64,000 nt of DNA from Rhynochetos jubatus (lineage: Eukaryota > Chordata > Aves > Eurypygiformes > Rhynochetidae), in contig CM050649.1 in NCBI GenBank assembly GCA_027574665.1, forward strand, positions 60,416,150 to 60,480,149, given 5' to 3'. Below are positions 9,997 through 23,528 of the stretch, piece after piece; position 1 is the first letter of the stretch; every line of letters starts with the position of its first letter. The notes beneath the pieces were generated by a model. It saw nothing but the letters and a program-made list of their open reading frames with translations. It was not told the origin of the DNA and made no database searches. The position numbers and the translations under genes are program-made.

Positions 9997-12900
9997 ATCA
10001 CTTAACAGATGTCATATAGGAAATGTTCCTATCATTTATCAAAATAAATTTTCTTTGTGCTTTCATGTTTTATATTTCTACTGTACAGTTATGAGATAAA
10101 TGCCTTTTACATAATTATGAAAACACCATTGTCTTTACATTTTTGCATTTGGTTTCATCTGAGTCACATTTATCACCTGCAGAAGAGATGGTTGATGACG
10201 TGTTCTAATTGTACTCTTTTCCTATACACTTTGCTAGATTTTGTAGTTATCTTCACCTGTTTTCACCAGCTGATCCACAAAGTCAAAGGAGTAGCTCTGC
10301 ATCAGAATTGCCCTTTAAGTATGTTCCAAGTTTGCAGAGTGCCCTCGAAACAAAATCATAGGCATCAATAAACATGCTGCATCTGAGTTTTAAACATTTT
10401 TCAGTATATTGCAATTAATGGAGATTAAGAGAATGGATTTGTCTCTACTGGATAGAAAGTTACCAAAGCTGCTTATTTCTATTTCTTTGTTTATTTAGTT
10501 AGTTAGTTTTTTGCTCATGTGTGAAAACTTAATTTCAATTTCCCTTTTGTGTGAGAAGTTAGGATGCCTGCATGACAGCGCAGCAAATAATGACCTAGCC
10601 TTATTATGAAGAGAACATTTCAGTTTTCCCCTTCAGGTCTTATATCCATTTCTGTAGCAAAAACATTTAATCATGACATTTTGAGGACTAAAATTCAAAG
10701 TAAATCTAAAACTGCTCCAGCAAAGCTTGTCTGACTGTGTCCTACTGAGGGCAATATATTCCTTCTAGAGGGTATTTTGAAAAGTAGACTATAGGTTTCC
10801 TACAAAGAAAAAAGGCTTAGGGTTGCTGGAGTGTGTTGTCAAGGACTGACTGCATGGTGAGAACACCTTTCCCAACTAGCTAAGTATCTGGTTTTCTCTG
10901 ACCAAGCTAGTCATCTGGACAGTCCAGCCAAAGCATTCCAAGTGAAAACAACGTGTTCATCACTTTACTGTAGGACTGCTTTTAGAAGCATTTTGGGATG
11001 CATTTTTCTGAGTGGAACATTAACTCTTAATATGGCTTACGTAGGCTGGAGCTCCAGGCTAGATCACCTTTTCCCAGTATCAAACCAAAATGGTCACTAA
11101 ACAAGTCTATTCTGAAGTCATAACTTTCTCTTTTAAAAGAAATAGTGTTGTTGTTGATCTCTTACTGTTGCTTTGTATTAATAACTTCTTATCCTGCTGG
11201 AATCATATAGCACACTGTTCACCAAACTGTTTCTTACTGTGATCCAAAAAAGGAGATGGGCGGCACCACAAACTTATGGAGTGATGTTCTTGTTGCTTTT
11301 ACAGTCAGAGCTTCCTTGTAAAGGGGAAGAAGAATCATAGAAGTAAAGCAGTAAATATTACTTGACCATCCAGGGTTTTGTGTTTTATGTTTTTTGGTTT
11401 GTTTTTTTTTTTTTTTAAATATCACTTAAAACGCCACTACAACCTGTGGATTCAACACTGATATAATTTTTTTTAAAAAATAAACTAAAAGATGACTGTG
11501 TAGAATACCCACTCACAAGGGAAACATAAATGTCTTTTTTCTTTAAACATCTTCATAAACAATTCTTATATATATTGAAGAGAACTAATTAGAGCCATTC
11601 TGTCAAAAGAAAACTCTCCATGAAAACAACCCTAGGCACTGATTGCCAGCATGGATAGATCTTTAATTATTATTCCCTAAGCACAAATATTTTTACTGGA
11701 ATTTCTAATTTATGGGCTACAGCAATAAATGAAAAAGAAGCTCTTTTGTGTAATATATGGGGAGAAAAATATATTAGACAATGTGAATTTGTCACCAGTT
11801 AAAACTAAGCTGAAATTAATCCTACATTATCCAGAGTTACATCCTAGGAATTTCAGCTCTGAATTGTTTCTGTGTTGGTTTTGTTGTGCCCTTCAATGAT
11901 CTAAGAAAAAACTGTTTTGTGTACATGTTTTATAAGGAATGGATTAATATAACTTGCCAATTAAGGAAGTAATCTTTTCACAAGGTGGATGGCTAATAAG
12001 AACTGGTCATTTTTGTCATTTCTGATATTTTATACCAAAGCATAAAATTCAACAATTCATTCCACCAAGGGGATTTACCATTCAGTGCAGATAGATATGT
12101 CTTTGAAGAAGATGAGGGCAAAGATTCCCTGAAGGAAATTTATGAATCACTCAGTATTTTTTAGAGAGACGGCATAAACTATACAATATAGGTCAACAGC
12201 AAAAGACATATAAATCCCAAGCTTGTCGAAAACAAGTTCTCTGGCTTACTGTGTTAGAATTTATACTTACATTGGTCTTTAATTCAGTTTAAGACAGGAG
12301 GAATTCTTACTAAGGTAGAAAGCCAGCTCAAGTACTGTCACCCATTGATATTATCTCAAATTTCAAGGCTTAATATAAAACCTGTCTCCTTAATTGATTC
12401 TGTGCTTAAAAATAGACTTCCTCCAGGGAAACAAATGCAGCATTTTCTTTTGTCACACCTTGGAGGTAAAAAAAAAACAAAGTAAAAACCAAACGAATAA
12501 TCACCCCAGTCCAAGAAGGATAAACTTGTCTATCACGTGTGTTTTAAGGTCATGAGAACAAATAAAAGGTTACCCAAGTATTCAGATTTTGGTTTGGTTT
12601 TTTTTTTTTTTTCTGTTAAGAATTTGTGTTCCTCTTAGAACACATTGTATGAGACATTCAAAGCTTCATGTAGGAGATGATAAATTAATTTTTATAGGTA
12701 ACTTCATTTAACCTTACACAATCAGGACTATGTGCTCCCTTTTCTGTATTGTTCTGCAGTTAGCTATGAATTCACATTTAACAACACTGAGAAAGCTTTC
12801 AGCACTTGGGGGAAATAGAAATATCAAGGGTGGTCTAATGTACTTCACAAAGATAATGCAAAGTATTAATGCTTTGTAAAGATCTTCAGCTTTTTGCAAA

Positions 12901-15480
12901 GTCTGATAGTATAAATGAAAATCCTTTTGAGTTCCGTGCCACTTGTAAAACATACTGTACAGTAAAAAAGAAGGATAAGCTTCATTTTATTCAATGTCCT
13001 AACATAACAGTAATTTTTCAAGGTAAAAGTTGTATGGGAAAAATCAGTTGAAAAGATATGTATGAATATGTAGTCTAAATACAAGAATATGTGAAGGGAT
13101 TGATTTTTGCTTATATGAAATTGAAATGAGTATTAGTTATTTTCTTTCTTCTTCTGAGTGGCCAGCACATATTACAGTAGTGCCAAGTTTTTTTCCTATT
13201 CATAAACTCATCTATATTCAGCTCCTGTTTATGGATACATTTCTAAAGGTCATTATTCAGCAACATTCTTAACTATGCATTAAAACATGTAAGTAGGCCA
13301 TTGAAGCATTCTTCTGAGACTGCCTATTTTATTCTGAAGCGTGTTTTCTCTACATAGTTTTCTCATGCCCTCTCTAGAGGGCACAACCTGTTAATATGTC
13401 CTACTGTTGCTGGATTTCAAAAGTTGATTCTGTCCAAATACTTTGGAATGATTTGGTAGGAAGCACACTATTGCACTGAAAGCACTGCACTCCCATGGAT
13501 CTGATGGGGACTCCAGTCCAACCTCCGTTCTTTCGTTGCATAAAACTGCTTTTCATGCCTCTCAAGCAGAATCACTCGTTCCAACTAGAAGTGCTTTCAG
13601 CACTTGATGTTAACAAACTCTGTGCTTCCCGCTGCAATGACTGTAGGAATGTAATGAGCTTCTGGCATTGTACAGTACCACCATGTACTCTAAGGGAGTT
13701 ACAGCTCAAGAAGACAACATTATTATGCCTGAGATTTTGTTTTGCTATTAAAAAATATAATTAGGTTCATGAAGGAAACAAGTCTGCTTTGCAATGGAAC
13801 ATTGGCTAAATGAATGTCTGAATGAAGATAAGTACTTCATAAGTACTATTTAGTATTATTAAATAAGCCCTTGACCAATCTGCTCTGAGCAGAACATCTT
13901 TCAAGTAATATATATGCAGAAATCGTTAGTACTTTGTGCATTTATAATATGATAATATACATAATGAAATGAAAAATTACTCAAAATTCAACATTAGTTC
14001 CTGTCATGTTTTTATCTTACAAAAAATAAAATAAAGGTCATTTTCATAGAAACATTTGCTCACTGTTGCAAATTCTGATAAATGATCTTTTTTTTTTTTT
14101 TTTTTTTAAGTGCAGATGAGTTTTACAAAGGGATAGAACAAACTTAAGATTTACAAGATGGTTTTAAAGTGGGTTTAAAGGTTTTTAAAGTATTTCCTCA
14201 CAGAAAATGAGGCCCAGACAGTTTTCATCGGTGGAGTTAAAATGATTAAATCTTGAAAGCACTAAGCAGCATAATAGTCTAGGTTTTTCTGAGAAAATGT
14301 ATGAGAATGTGATTTTTATACATCTCTGGACATACATGAAGAAAATGTTGAAAGAAAGAGAATTTTAACATTTTTAATACTCCACTTGCCCTCATTATAT
14401 TCTAAATTTGTCCTTTTATTTATTTCTTCACATTTTGCTACAGCTCTCTTTCATATAACTGATTTTGTTCTGATTCTTAAATATCTTACAGAAATATTCC
14501 TCTGAGCCCTGAAATCCATTGAAGGTTAAGCTTGTCTTGTTATAATTCACATGGAAAGTGACAGAAATACTGCTACACCACCATCTTTTGAAGCTCAGGT
14601 CTGAAGTAAATAGATATGAAGTAGATATTCTTCCTCAGAGTTAGAAAGAAAAAATATGTTTACAATATTGTAAAGCTGATTCAACTTCTAATGTTAATCA
14701 GAGAATAAATCCCATTGTAACCTGACTGTTTTATGGGGTTTCTCATTAGGGAAAGCTTATATCATGTAAAACTACACACACATCAGCACAATGCTAATCA
14801 GTCAGTATCAGGTTCACTAATTAGATAAGATCCCCATGTATTTCTCTGAAGCACAGAGGGATAGGAAACTGAAGTAAAATTATCATCAGAGAATTCCCTT
14901 TATATTAGATACTTCCTACTCATTCCACATGTGGCAGATTGAGGCCATCCACCTGCTGTTTATGTAATGGTTTAGGAAAACATTCAAGTTTAAAACAACA
15001 ACAACAAAAGAGCTACAGTTTGCTCTGGTTTGTATTTCCACAGCTAAAAAGAACATTTAATCACTGGTAGAGCAGGAATTCCATGAAGGCTACGTGTTTC
15101 CATTAGGTTTTCAGGGACCTTTCCAAAGAAATCTTGGAGAAGCATAGAAGCACTCTACTTTTGCCCGCTGTTTGGTAAGAAGAAAGCCTGCATCAAGATG
15201 GGAAAATTTTGTATTATTTTGTATTACTTTTCTGTAGTTACTAAAATAAAATTTAACACAATTTTTTTAACATTTTGAAAAATGAGAAAACAGAATTTCA
15301 TGCATATATTAAAATTAAGAAACATTTCAAATTTTAATGTTAATACTAAAGACTTTTTTTGTTTTAAATGTATATGCCATGTTATTAGAACAAGGAGCTA
15401 AGATTGAGAAAGTTAACCCTTGTCACTCTGATCATAGTTGGACTGAAATTGAACCATAATTTGTAGTCTTTCCTGACTGG
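9997..15480. other. AT-rich DNA without a supported feature
   Basis: About 5.5 kb of AT-rich sequence with short poly-T or poly-A runs (near 11402, 12599 and 14089-14107). No recognisable LINE, LTR, exon or RNA gene. Open frames of 60-104 codons are of the length expected by chance and their translations resemble no family I know. Confidence 0.55.
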
Positions 15481-15510
15481 GTAATAATCCCTGAATTTTG
15501 GGATTATTAC
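15481..15510. repeat. Hairpin-forming inverted repeat (11-bp stem, 8-nt loop)
   Basis: GTAATAATCCC (15481-15491) and GGGATTATTAC (15500-15510) are exact reverse complements separated by TGAATTTT. The stem is too short for a miRNA precursor by itself. No terminator or transposon end can be inferred. Confidence 0.9.
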
Positions 15511-17772
15511 AATATTGTCATTACAGTTTTGCTATAAAATTGGCAATGCACATTCAATTTCAAAGAAAGCTTTTTCTAGGAACTAAGATATATGGTGTTC
15601 TGCATCTTCTGCCACATTTATCTTTTCCTCAGCCCTCTATTTATGTATTAATAGTTGCTTAAGAGATGGAATATGTATTCTCTTATACCTTTAATTTTTA
15701 TTCTTCATTCACCTTTCAGATTTCTTTCTTATTCTAAATCGTTGTTTTCAGTAATTATTAAAAAATCAATTGACAAGTGGTCAGGACAGATTAACTTACT
15801 AGTGTTGCTATTTGTGAAATGTACTGTTACTCTGTTGTCTAAAATGTGATAGTCATAGGATAGCTATTTCCTACCATACTGCACGAGTAATTCTCCTCCA
15901 GAACATGAGAAAGTAATTCGCTTACAACATGAAGCATGCGCATTGCTGAAGGCGTAGCTTTTTGGTATGGGATTTTTATTTTGTATTGCTTCTTCTTTGT
16001 AATTATATGAAAGGTAATAGACATTTCTGTAACTATGAAATAATAAATATTTTTCTACTATAGATGAATAATGCTGGACTACTGAGTCAAAGATAAAATA
16101 TAAAATTTTATACTGAGTACAATAAAGTATTTACAAGACTAAAATGACCACAGTGAGAAGCAATTCAAGACACTCAAAAAGGTCTTGCTTCATTCCTGCA
16201 GTTTCTTTTCTGCTTGCTTTCTTTACCCCTTGATAATTTTGCATCCAGCTGCCTGTGGTTTGTCTTTATTAAGCTCATTTGGAGCTGCCTGTGAGACCAA
16301 AGACATGTTAAGAAAGGAAAGGGTATACAGCACTTCTTCTTCTGGTTTTAGCTCCTCAGAGCTGTCCTTTTTAGTAAGCTGAATCTGAGAAAGGCTTCAT
16401 TTCTTTGAGGGTGTGTACCTCAGCTCAAATTTTGTTCCTAGCCTTCATATTTATTTGCTTTCAGCCTTGGGAAAATATTTTCCAACTATCTGAACTAACT
16501 CCTGTTGATTATGCTCTTACATTTCATACCTTAACTGTATAAGTACAGATGTGAAATGACTGCTTCTGAAGCATTTATTTTCCCTCTCCTGTTTTTCTGA
16601 GCATTTTGGTGAAACAAAGTAAATGACTGATGAAATTCTACCATTAAGCGTAGCATTCAGGCTGAATTTTCCAATCTGATCCTTATCACGTCAGAATAAA
16701 GGTTAAGCCTTTCATCTCTTCATGAGCTATTTATGTTATTTGAGAAGATCCAAAGTGATACTTTTCATCCATATTTTATTCAGAATCAGTTTTACTTTCA
16801 AATGCTTGGATTATTTTGCCCCACTGAAATAGTTTGGATTTTCTTTTGAATATCCTTTTATCTCTTACTTCATCTCTTACATGGAAAATCTCTTGATCTA
16901 TTTTCAAGGGCATTCTAGGACAATAGCACTGCTCAGAGAGAAGAATGAGTTTCTAAGAAGCTAATTCAGTTTTCTGTAATGGCACATATGAATATAATGT
17001 ACATATATCAAATGCATGTATAACTAGGATATATGCCCATGTGTACATTTAAATACATCTGTGTGTACTGCTATACACAAGTAAATGCATATATAAAGTT
17101 ACATGGTTTGTATTTTAGACATATTAAAAATAATCTGAATAATTTTTTAATAGATTTCCTGTATGCTCTTAGAGACAGACCCAAGTATGCATGTATGTAT
17201 GAATATTTATGTGTAGATACCCTGGGTTGAAATTACTGAACATATTACCTGAAATACAGCAACATCTACTCATGTATTTTCTTCATCCACTTGAGGTTTA
17301 GATAACTGTTTCTTAAAATATAATTATTTTTCCTCTATTCCATAGAAAAATACAACTGGTTAGTCTAATGCCCTGTTGAAGCCCACTTCACCCTTTCAAC
17401 CCACTGAAGTTCACTTCAGCCCAGTACAGCTGTCTGATGTAATCTGAATCAAAATTTGAACAGTTAAGTACATAGCTCAAAAATGATATTTGGGTAACTG
17501 CACATCCATTGAAAAAGTTGTTAAAAGAAAATATGGTGACACTGGCTATAAATTCAGGAACCAAAAGGATATATCATGGGCAGTTGATATTTGAGATATG
17601 TGCTGAAATCCATCCTAGTAACAATGGAAGTCTTCATCCATCACACATGATTAAATAGAAAAAGGTCAAGTACATCTTGGAGGAACACTTCAAACTTATC
17701 CAGCTCCAAATTCTTCTCTTTTATCTTCGTGATCCAAATTCCTTTACCAAATTATAAATAATAGTTCTTTTA

Positions 17773-17776
<4 letters not shown>
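15511..17776. other. AT-rich DNA without a supported feature
   Basis: No repeat family, coding exon or RNA gene recognised. A small inverted repeat (CTGAAGT, TC, ACTTCAG) lies at 17404-17419. Confidence 0.55.

Positions 17777-17818
<42 letters not shown>
17777..17818. repeat. (TA)n microsatellite, 21 units
   Basis: Uninterrupted TA dinucleotide run of 42 bp. Confidence 0.97.
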
Positions 17819-17821
<3 letters not shown>

Positions 17822-18047
17822 CCCAATCTATAGTATTGTTCAATACAAAAAATTCTGGCTTCTTCCCCAGAAAATTAAACTTAACAAAACCTAAGGAAAA
17901 GACTGAATATTTTTCTGTGTTTGTTCTGTGTAGTCTGCAAAGTACTTCCAAACACAAAACATATAATGGCCAGACACTGTTATTCAGAGTATACACTCAT
18001 TCAAAACCAGCCAGAGAAGTGGTCCTTGAATGACCTGCATATTGTGC

Positions 18048-18860
18048 CCACCCTAGAGGAGTAGACCCATACGAACCTCATGAAGTTCAACGAGGCCTAG
18101 TGCAAGGTCCTGCACATGGGTCAGGGTAATCCCTGTATCAATATGGATTGGGGAATAAATTGATTGAGAGCAGTTCTACAGAGAAGGACTTTGGGACACT
18201 GGTGGATGTAAACTTGGACAGGAGACAGCAATGGGCGCTTGCGGCCCAGAAAGTCAATTGTATCCTGGGATGCATAATAAATGTGGCCTACAGGTTGGGG
18301 GAGGCAATTCTCCTCTACTCCACTCTCATGAGACCACTCCTGGAGTACTACATCCAGTTCTGTGGGGCCAGTACAACAAAGACATGGACCTATTCAAGCA
18401 CTTCTAGACAAACGCCACAAAAATTACCAGAGGGCCGGAACACCTCTCCTCTGAAGAAAGACTGAGTGAATTAGTTTTTTTTAGCCTGGTGATGAGAAGG
18501 TTCCAGGAAGAACTTATTGGAGCCTTTCCATTTATAAAAGAGGGTTATAAGAAAGACGGAGAGAGATTTTTTTACCACGGCCTGTAGTGACAGGACAAGG
18601 TGCAACAGTTTAAACTGAAAGAAGGTAAGTTTAGAGTGGATGTAAGGATGACCTTTTTTTATGATGAGGGTGTTGAGACACTGGAACAGGTTGTCCAGAG
18701 AAGTTATGGAAGCTCCATCATTGAAAGTGTCCAAGGTCAAGTTGTATGGGGTTTTGAGCAACCTGTTATTGTAAAAGATGTCCTTGCACATGGAAGATGG
18801 GTTGGACTGGAGGATCTCTGAATTTCCCTTCCAACTCAAACCATTCTATGATTCTATGAA
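18048..18860 (+). mobile_element. CR1 LINE, 5'-truncated (end of RT plus 3' UTR and tail)
   Basis: About 810 bp of CR1 on the plus strand. The early part encodes the RT thumb region: the frame at 18148-18465 shows IESSSTEKDFGTLVDVNLD, then WALAAQKVNCILGCI and LLYSTLMRPLLEYYIQFCG, in CR1 order. The later part (around 18600-18821) carries degraded C-terminal sequence and 3' UTR (GTCCAGAGAAGTTATGGAAG, GTTGGACTGGAGGATCTCTG). The element ends in the tail CCATTCTATGATTCTATGA. The open frames are broken by indels relative to the family, and the catalytic F/Y-A-D-D region lies upstream of the truncation point, so it is a dead copy and diverged. Confidence 0.92.
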
Positions 18861-21800
18861 TATTTGATTATGCTTAATTGGGATTATAATCTGCAGAATG
18901 TGAGAATGAGAGTGGTAATCAGATACTGAGAAAACAGAGACTGTGTTCTAAATTTTACTAGTGATATCAAAGGTTATAAACATGGAAATATTATGGAACA
19001 AAGGTATGGAAATATATACGGATGGTTTTATGCAGTGAAACAATGGTATGCATTTCAGCTGAAGTTAACACTTGGTATTTATCTCCCAACTAAGTGTAAA
19101 CATCGGGGTTACTTTTTAAAATAGGTTTTTAATCTTAGTCTATTATTTCGCTGTAGTCAATGGGGACCATTAATATCTTCTAAACTAGGATGAATAACTC
19201 TTTCCATCAACTGAAGAGAAAGCCTAGGTAATAACAGTAGTCACTTAACTTTCTCACAAGCTAAACTAAGGATGTATGAATCCAACACAATGAAGAGAAA
19301 TGTTTTGCTGAAGTGGGGATCTAGAGAAAGTATTGTTTATTTCTGTCTCATAAAGCTGTTAGAAATACCTAATCAGATGCTCTTCACTGTTTCAGTATAT
19401 GATTGAACAAACATTTTCTTAATTCCTCTAGATATTAAGGCCAAAGGCTTATAGAATACATGTCCTTAGGCCTCCATCAGCCTAAGAAAGATGAAATATT
19501 TGAAGCAGTCAGTGCCTCTAAACCATTGAACAAATGATTCAGCTACTTTACTGACATCTAAATTTATAGATATTAGATATTTGATATCTACTTTAAATTA
19601 TTAATATTTGCTTATAGAAAAAAATCATATTCTAGAAAGTTGCTTCCCTCTTCCTTCCTTAATATAGCACCATCTGTATTTATGTACGTACTCTAGAACA
19701 TATGCATTTTAAGTATAGAAAACCCATAGAATGATTGTATTTGTAGATTAACTAGACTGCTTTCTGCTATTTCTTTTCTGTTCAGGTTGATACAACACAG
19801 TACAGACAGAAGGTAGAATACAGACATTTTTCTGCTAAAAAGGGTCTTTCTTTTCTTCATTGTGCCTTTCACTATTTTGACCTGTGTTTTTTAATATGAT
19901 TCAAAGTTTTTTGAACCAATAATTGGTTTAGTACAAATAACAAAATATGTAGATACATATGTACAAAGTAAAATGAAATATTTTCCAAACCTTTAATTAT
20001 AGTGAAATCTACATTAGAAATTTAAGTATTTGCTAACGTTAGATATAATCTCCACAATATATCCTTTCATTTCTTAAGTTTCCATGACTGTGTGGTCTAT
20101 TTTCTCCATACCCACTGCAAATTTAAGGACTAGTTCTTATCATAGCTTTTGCTAGCCGGATTTATTTTTTTACAGTTATCATAATCTTTTTTATAAAGAA
20201 AATGTATTAGGAGAATGAGCCCCTTTGAATTACTACTGTGAAAGAGTAAACTTAAAAATAATTGTAGCGAATGAAAAGTTAAAAGATTTCTTAGTGTTAT
20301 CCCAATGCACAAAATGCTGATGAGTAGCACACATTTTGAAATGCCCACTGTATTTTATAACATCATCATACTTACATCTGTGATTTTCAAACTAAACTAA
20401 CGATAGGATTTTAAAAGCATATAAATGAGTAGTAGAAAGTAACCTATTCATACTGTTTATACTGTGTGATCAGTGGGTGTCATAAATCATGAACAAAATG
20501 TGATTCTTTTATTTGCAAGAATAGGGGTTTTGTGGGAATAGGGTAGGAGATTCATTTAAAGAAAATACAGAAAGGGCAGTATAGAAACTTCATTTTAAAA
20601 GAAGTTAATCCATGTTAAACATTGCACCTCTCCTTCCTAATTATTTATTCACATTAAAATCTAGTAATTCTGGCTAAAAACAGTTGTAAAAGAGAATTTT
20701 TAACAGCTGACATGAACAGAAGTTTCTGGTTTTAACTATGATTTGAAGAGTGGAGAACATATTATAAACAAGGGTGCCCTGAAAATTATATGTATCAAAA
20801 ACAATAGCAAAAGGTGTGCATTTATATACTTTTTTATTTCAGTAGGTTTGAAACACAAATTCACCCTTGGACGCAAGGTCCATTCATAATATCATGGTGT
20901 CATAGGGTGAAGCTTACTTGAAAGCACTTTCCCAACGAAGGAGGCTACTTCTGACCATCCGCAACTGACCAGTTTAATCTGGATGTTCTGGAAAACAAAG
21001 ATGTATCAGACAAATTGGTCCATTCATAACCTCAGAGTTTTGTAACAAATTTGGGAAGGGAAACCAGAGGGTGACATAAAGCCTCGTGACAAACGCTCTT
21101 TGGCTTTAAATATGGAGAAAATCAAAGAGATAGGCCTGGGGCTACATGCTTAGAAAAATATTAGAGACTTAGGCCATCAGTCTAATACAGGAATTGAAAA
21201 ATAGTTAAAAAACCCCAGTACCTTGATGTGGGACCGAAACACATACCTGTGTGTCAGACAGTGCAGCAGGCTGAGTCTGCAGTGGAGTCATTACACAAAG
21301 GTGCTGAAGTCCCAGCTGGTCCTGGCACATAAAGCAAACAGAGTAAGCACGCAGTTCCCCAAGGTCCATGTGGTGTCAGAGGGGCAGGGATCATCACTGG
21401 CGTATGTGGGGGTGAACATGTGTGTGTTACAGAGTAGAAATCCCAATCTCTGAATATAAAACCCTATGGAAAAGGAATAACTCCATGAGGAAAGGCAAGA
21501 CCAGTGAATAATGAAAGAAATGACCAGGAAATATAATGAGAATATGCTTCCAAATTTTATTTGACATCCATCATTTTTGTATACAATCACTAAACTACGG
21601 TTCAAAACTAATCTTTTTTTATCCACTGTTCATCCACTATACCACTTCATCTGAACCATTAACATCCTGACTATAATAATTGTGTTCCTAGTTTTAACCT
21701 AGAGAAATTCCATGGGCTTCATACAGTGTCCTTTGATTTATATCAGGGTGAGGAAGATGAAATTCAAACTGTTTGTTTTCCGTTGTAACAGAATGAGAAA

Positions 21801-23528
21801 AACTATGTTATAGCCTGTTGATATACTCTATTCTGTTATAGCTTCAGGAAATGAATGCTGTAAAATACCCTTACTGTTCCACTTTTTAATGTGTGGTTTA
21901 ATCTTTCCAGCCACATTAACCTTTGTATTACTATTAGTGGTTCAATTACTCAAAAACTTTTTATTCCTAAAATGTTTGATATTAGACATATTTTATAGCT
22001 TCCTTGACTTGAAATTTCTTATTAATTTACTTTTCTAACCTCTTGACCCTAATAGAAAAGGTGAGTTCCATTAGTGGGACTGTGCTTCTCTCACTCAGTT
22101 TTGACATGCAGAATTGCATTTTGTCTACTCATTTGCCAGAATTCATTAACTGGCTAAATGATTTGAAGCTCTCTATACTAGTGATAACTATTACCAGGGT
22201 AGGCTGGACATATCCCGTGATGGAAAAGAGCTTTGATTCCAATACTGAGGTTGATTGGTTTCTTTGCCTTTGTTGGACAGTTAGTAAACTTCAGTTATTC
22301 CATGGTCAGTAAGTAATAATTCATCAATGAAAAAAAATGTATCTTTTTCTAATAGAATAATAAACCACAGAGAAACCAACAATCATAAAGAACAATGTAT
22401 GGCTTTGACTACAGTATAAACCCAATACACTACTAAATATACTACAGTTTTGTATGATCTATATATACTTTTATCTGGGTAACATTTTCCAGTACTTAGA
22501 TGAAATGGGACAGAGATACGGGCACTGGAGCCACCTGGTATATGTACAAGGCACAATGTGCCACTGGCAGCTTTATAGCTTTCTAGTTGGACTAGGAGAA
22601 AAAAAAACAAACAAATGAGTGGGTAGAAAATGAAGAGGAGAGAACCTTTCTCCTTTGATGTCCTGTCCTATCACAGTACTATTGGAAGAATGGGAGGCAG
22701 GATGATTTTTTTTTTTCTCTGTAATTTCTTCTACTGGCTTTATTATGGTAATTTCAGGCATTGTCAATGAAAGACTATTTCTTTGGCTCTAACTGCAATC
22801 ACTAATTTTTTGATCACTGCTACCTTGGATGGGGTGATTCAAAGTAAAGAGGGAGACCATGGGATGTGAAGGGACCCTTTCTGCCTCCTACATCTCTCTG
22901 CAATTCTGATCTGTATCCAGTAAACTGGGTGGATGAGAAAACACTGCATCAGTGATTCTGAAATGTCAGGACAGATGAAATCAAGCAGTTTGCCACAAGT
23001 ATTTCTCATACACAAAACCAGAATATGCTTTGGCTGAGCAAAAGCCTATAGTTTCCTTGATCCATGATTTCCTTGAGTAATAGCTTGTGGTTGGCTTGTT
23101 CCTACTTTTGTTCCCACATTCTTCTCTCTCATTTTCCAGTTATTTCTTGTTATTGATTTTTCGTATTTAGAAAGACTGAAAAAAGTCTGTGAAATTGTTT
23201 GAACTAAAAGGAAGATACAGAAGCTGGACAAATCATAGAAGATAATAATAACAAACCTAAATACATATAATTTTTTTCCCCATACATAATATTAATAGAT
23301 GCTTCAAGATAGGAAATTCAGAATCACAAGAAATAAGTTCATGTTTCATTCATGTAATTGCACAGTTAAACTTAATTCCCTAGGAATATGACAAGACTGA
23401 GAATTTAATGAAATTTTGAAGGTATTGTTAAGTATCAAGGAAATCAACAGATGCAATAATGAACTAAAACCATAACATACATAAGTGCTATGAAACCTCA
23501 TTTCTCAAGGCTCTGATTAATCTGTCTA
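18861..23528. other. AT-rich DNA without a supported feature
   Basis: About 4.7 kb. Slightly GC-richer patches at 20930-21120 and 21220-21460 contain a 76-codon plus frame that I do not recognise. No LINE, LTR, exon or RNA gene could be supported elsewhere. Confidence 0.5.

Noticed and set aside
9562-10005. 147-codon plus frame with an apparent Cys-rich N-terminus
   Set aside because: The Cys and Val residues come from a TG-dinucleotide-rich stretch. No signal peptide cleavage context or domain can be supported.
18620-18632. AAG|GTAAGT donor-like site
   Set aside because: It is part of the CR1 sequence at 18048-18860.
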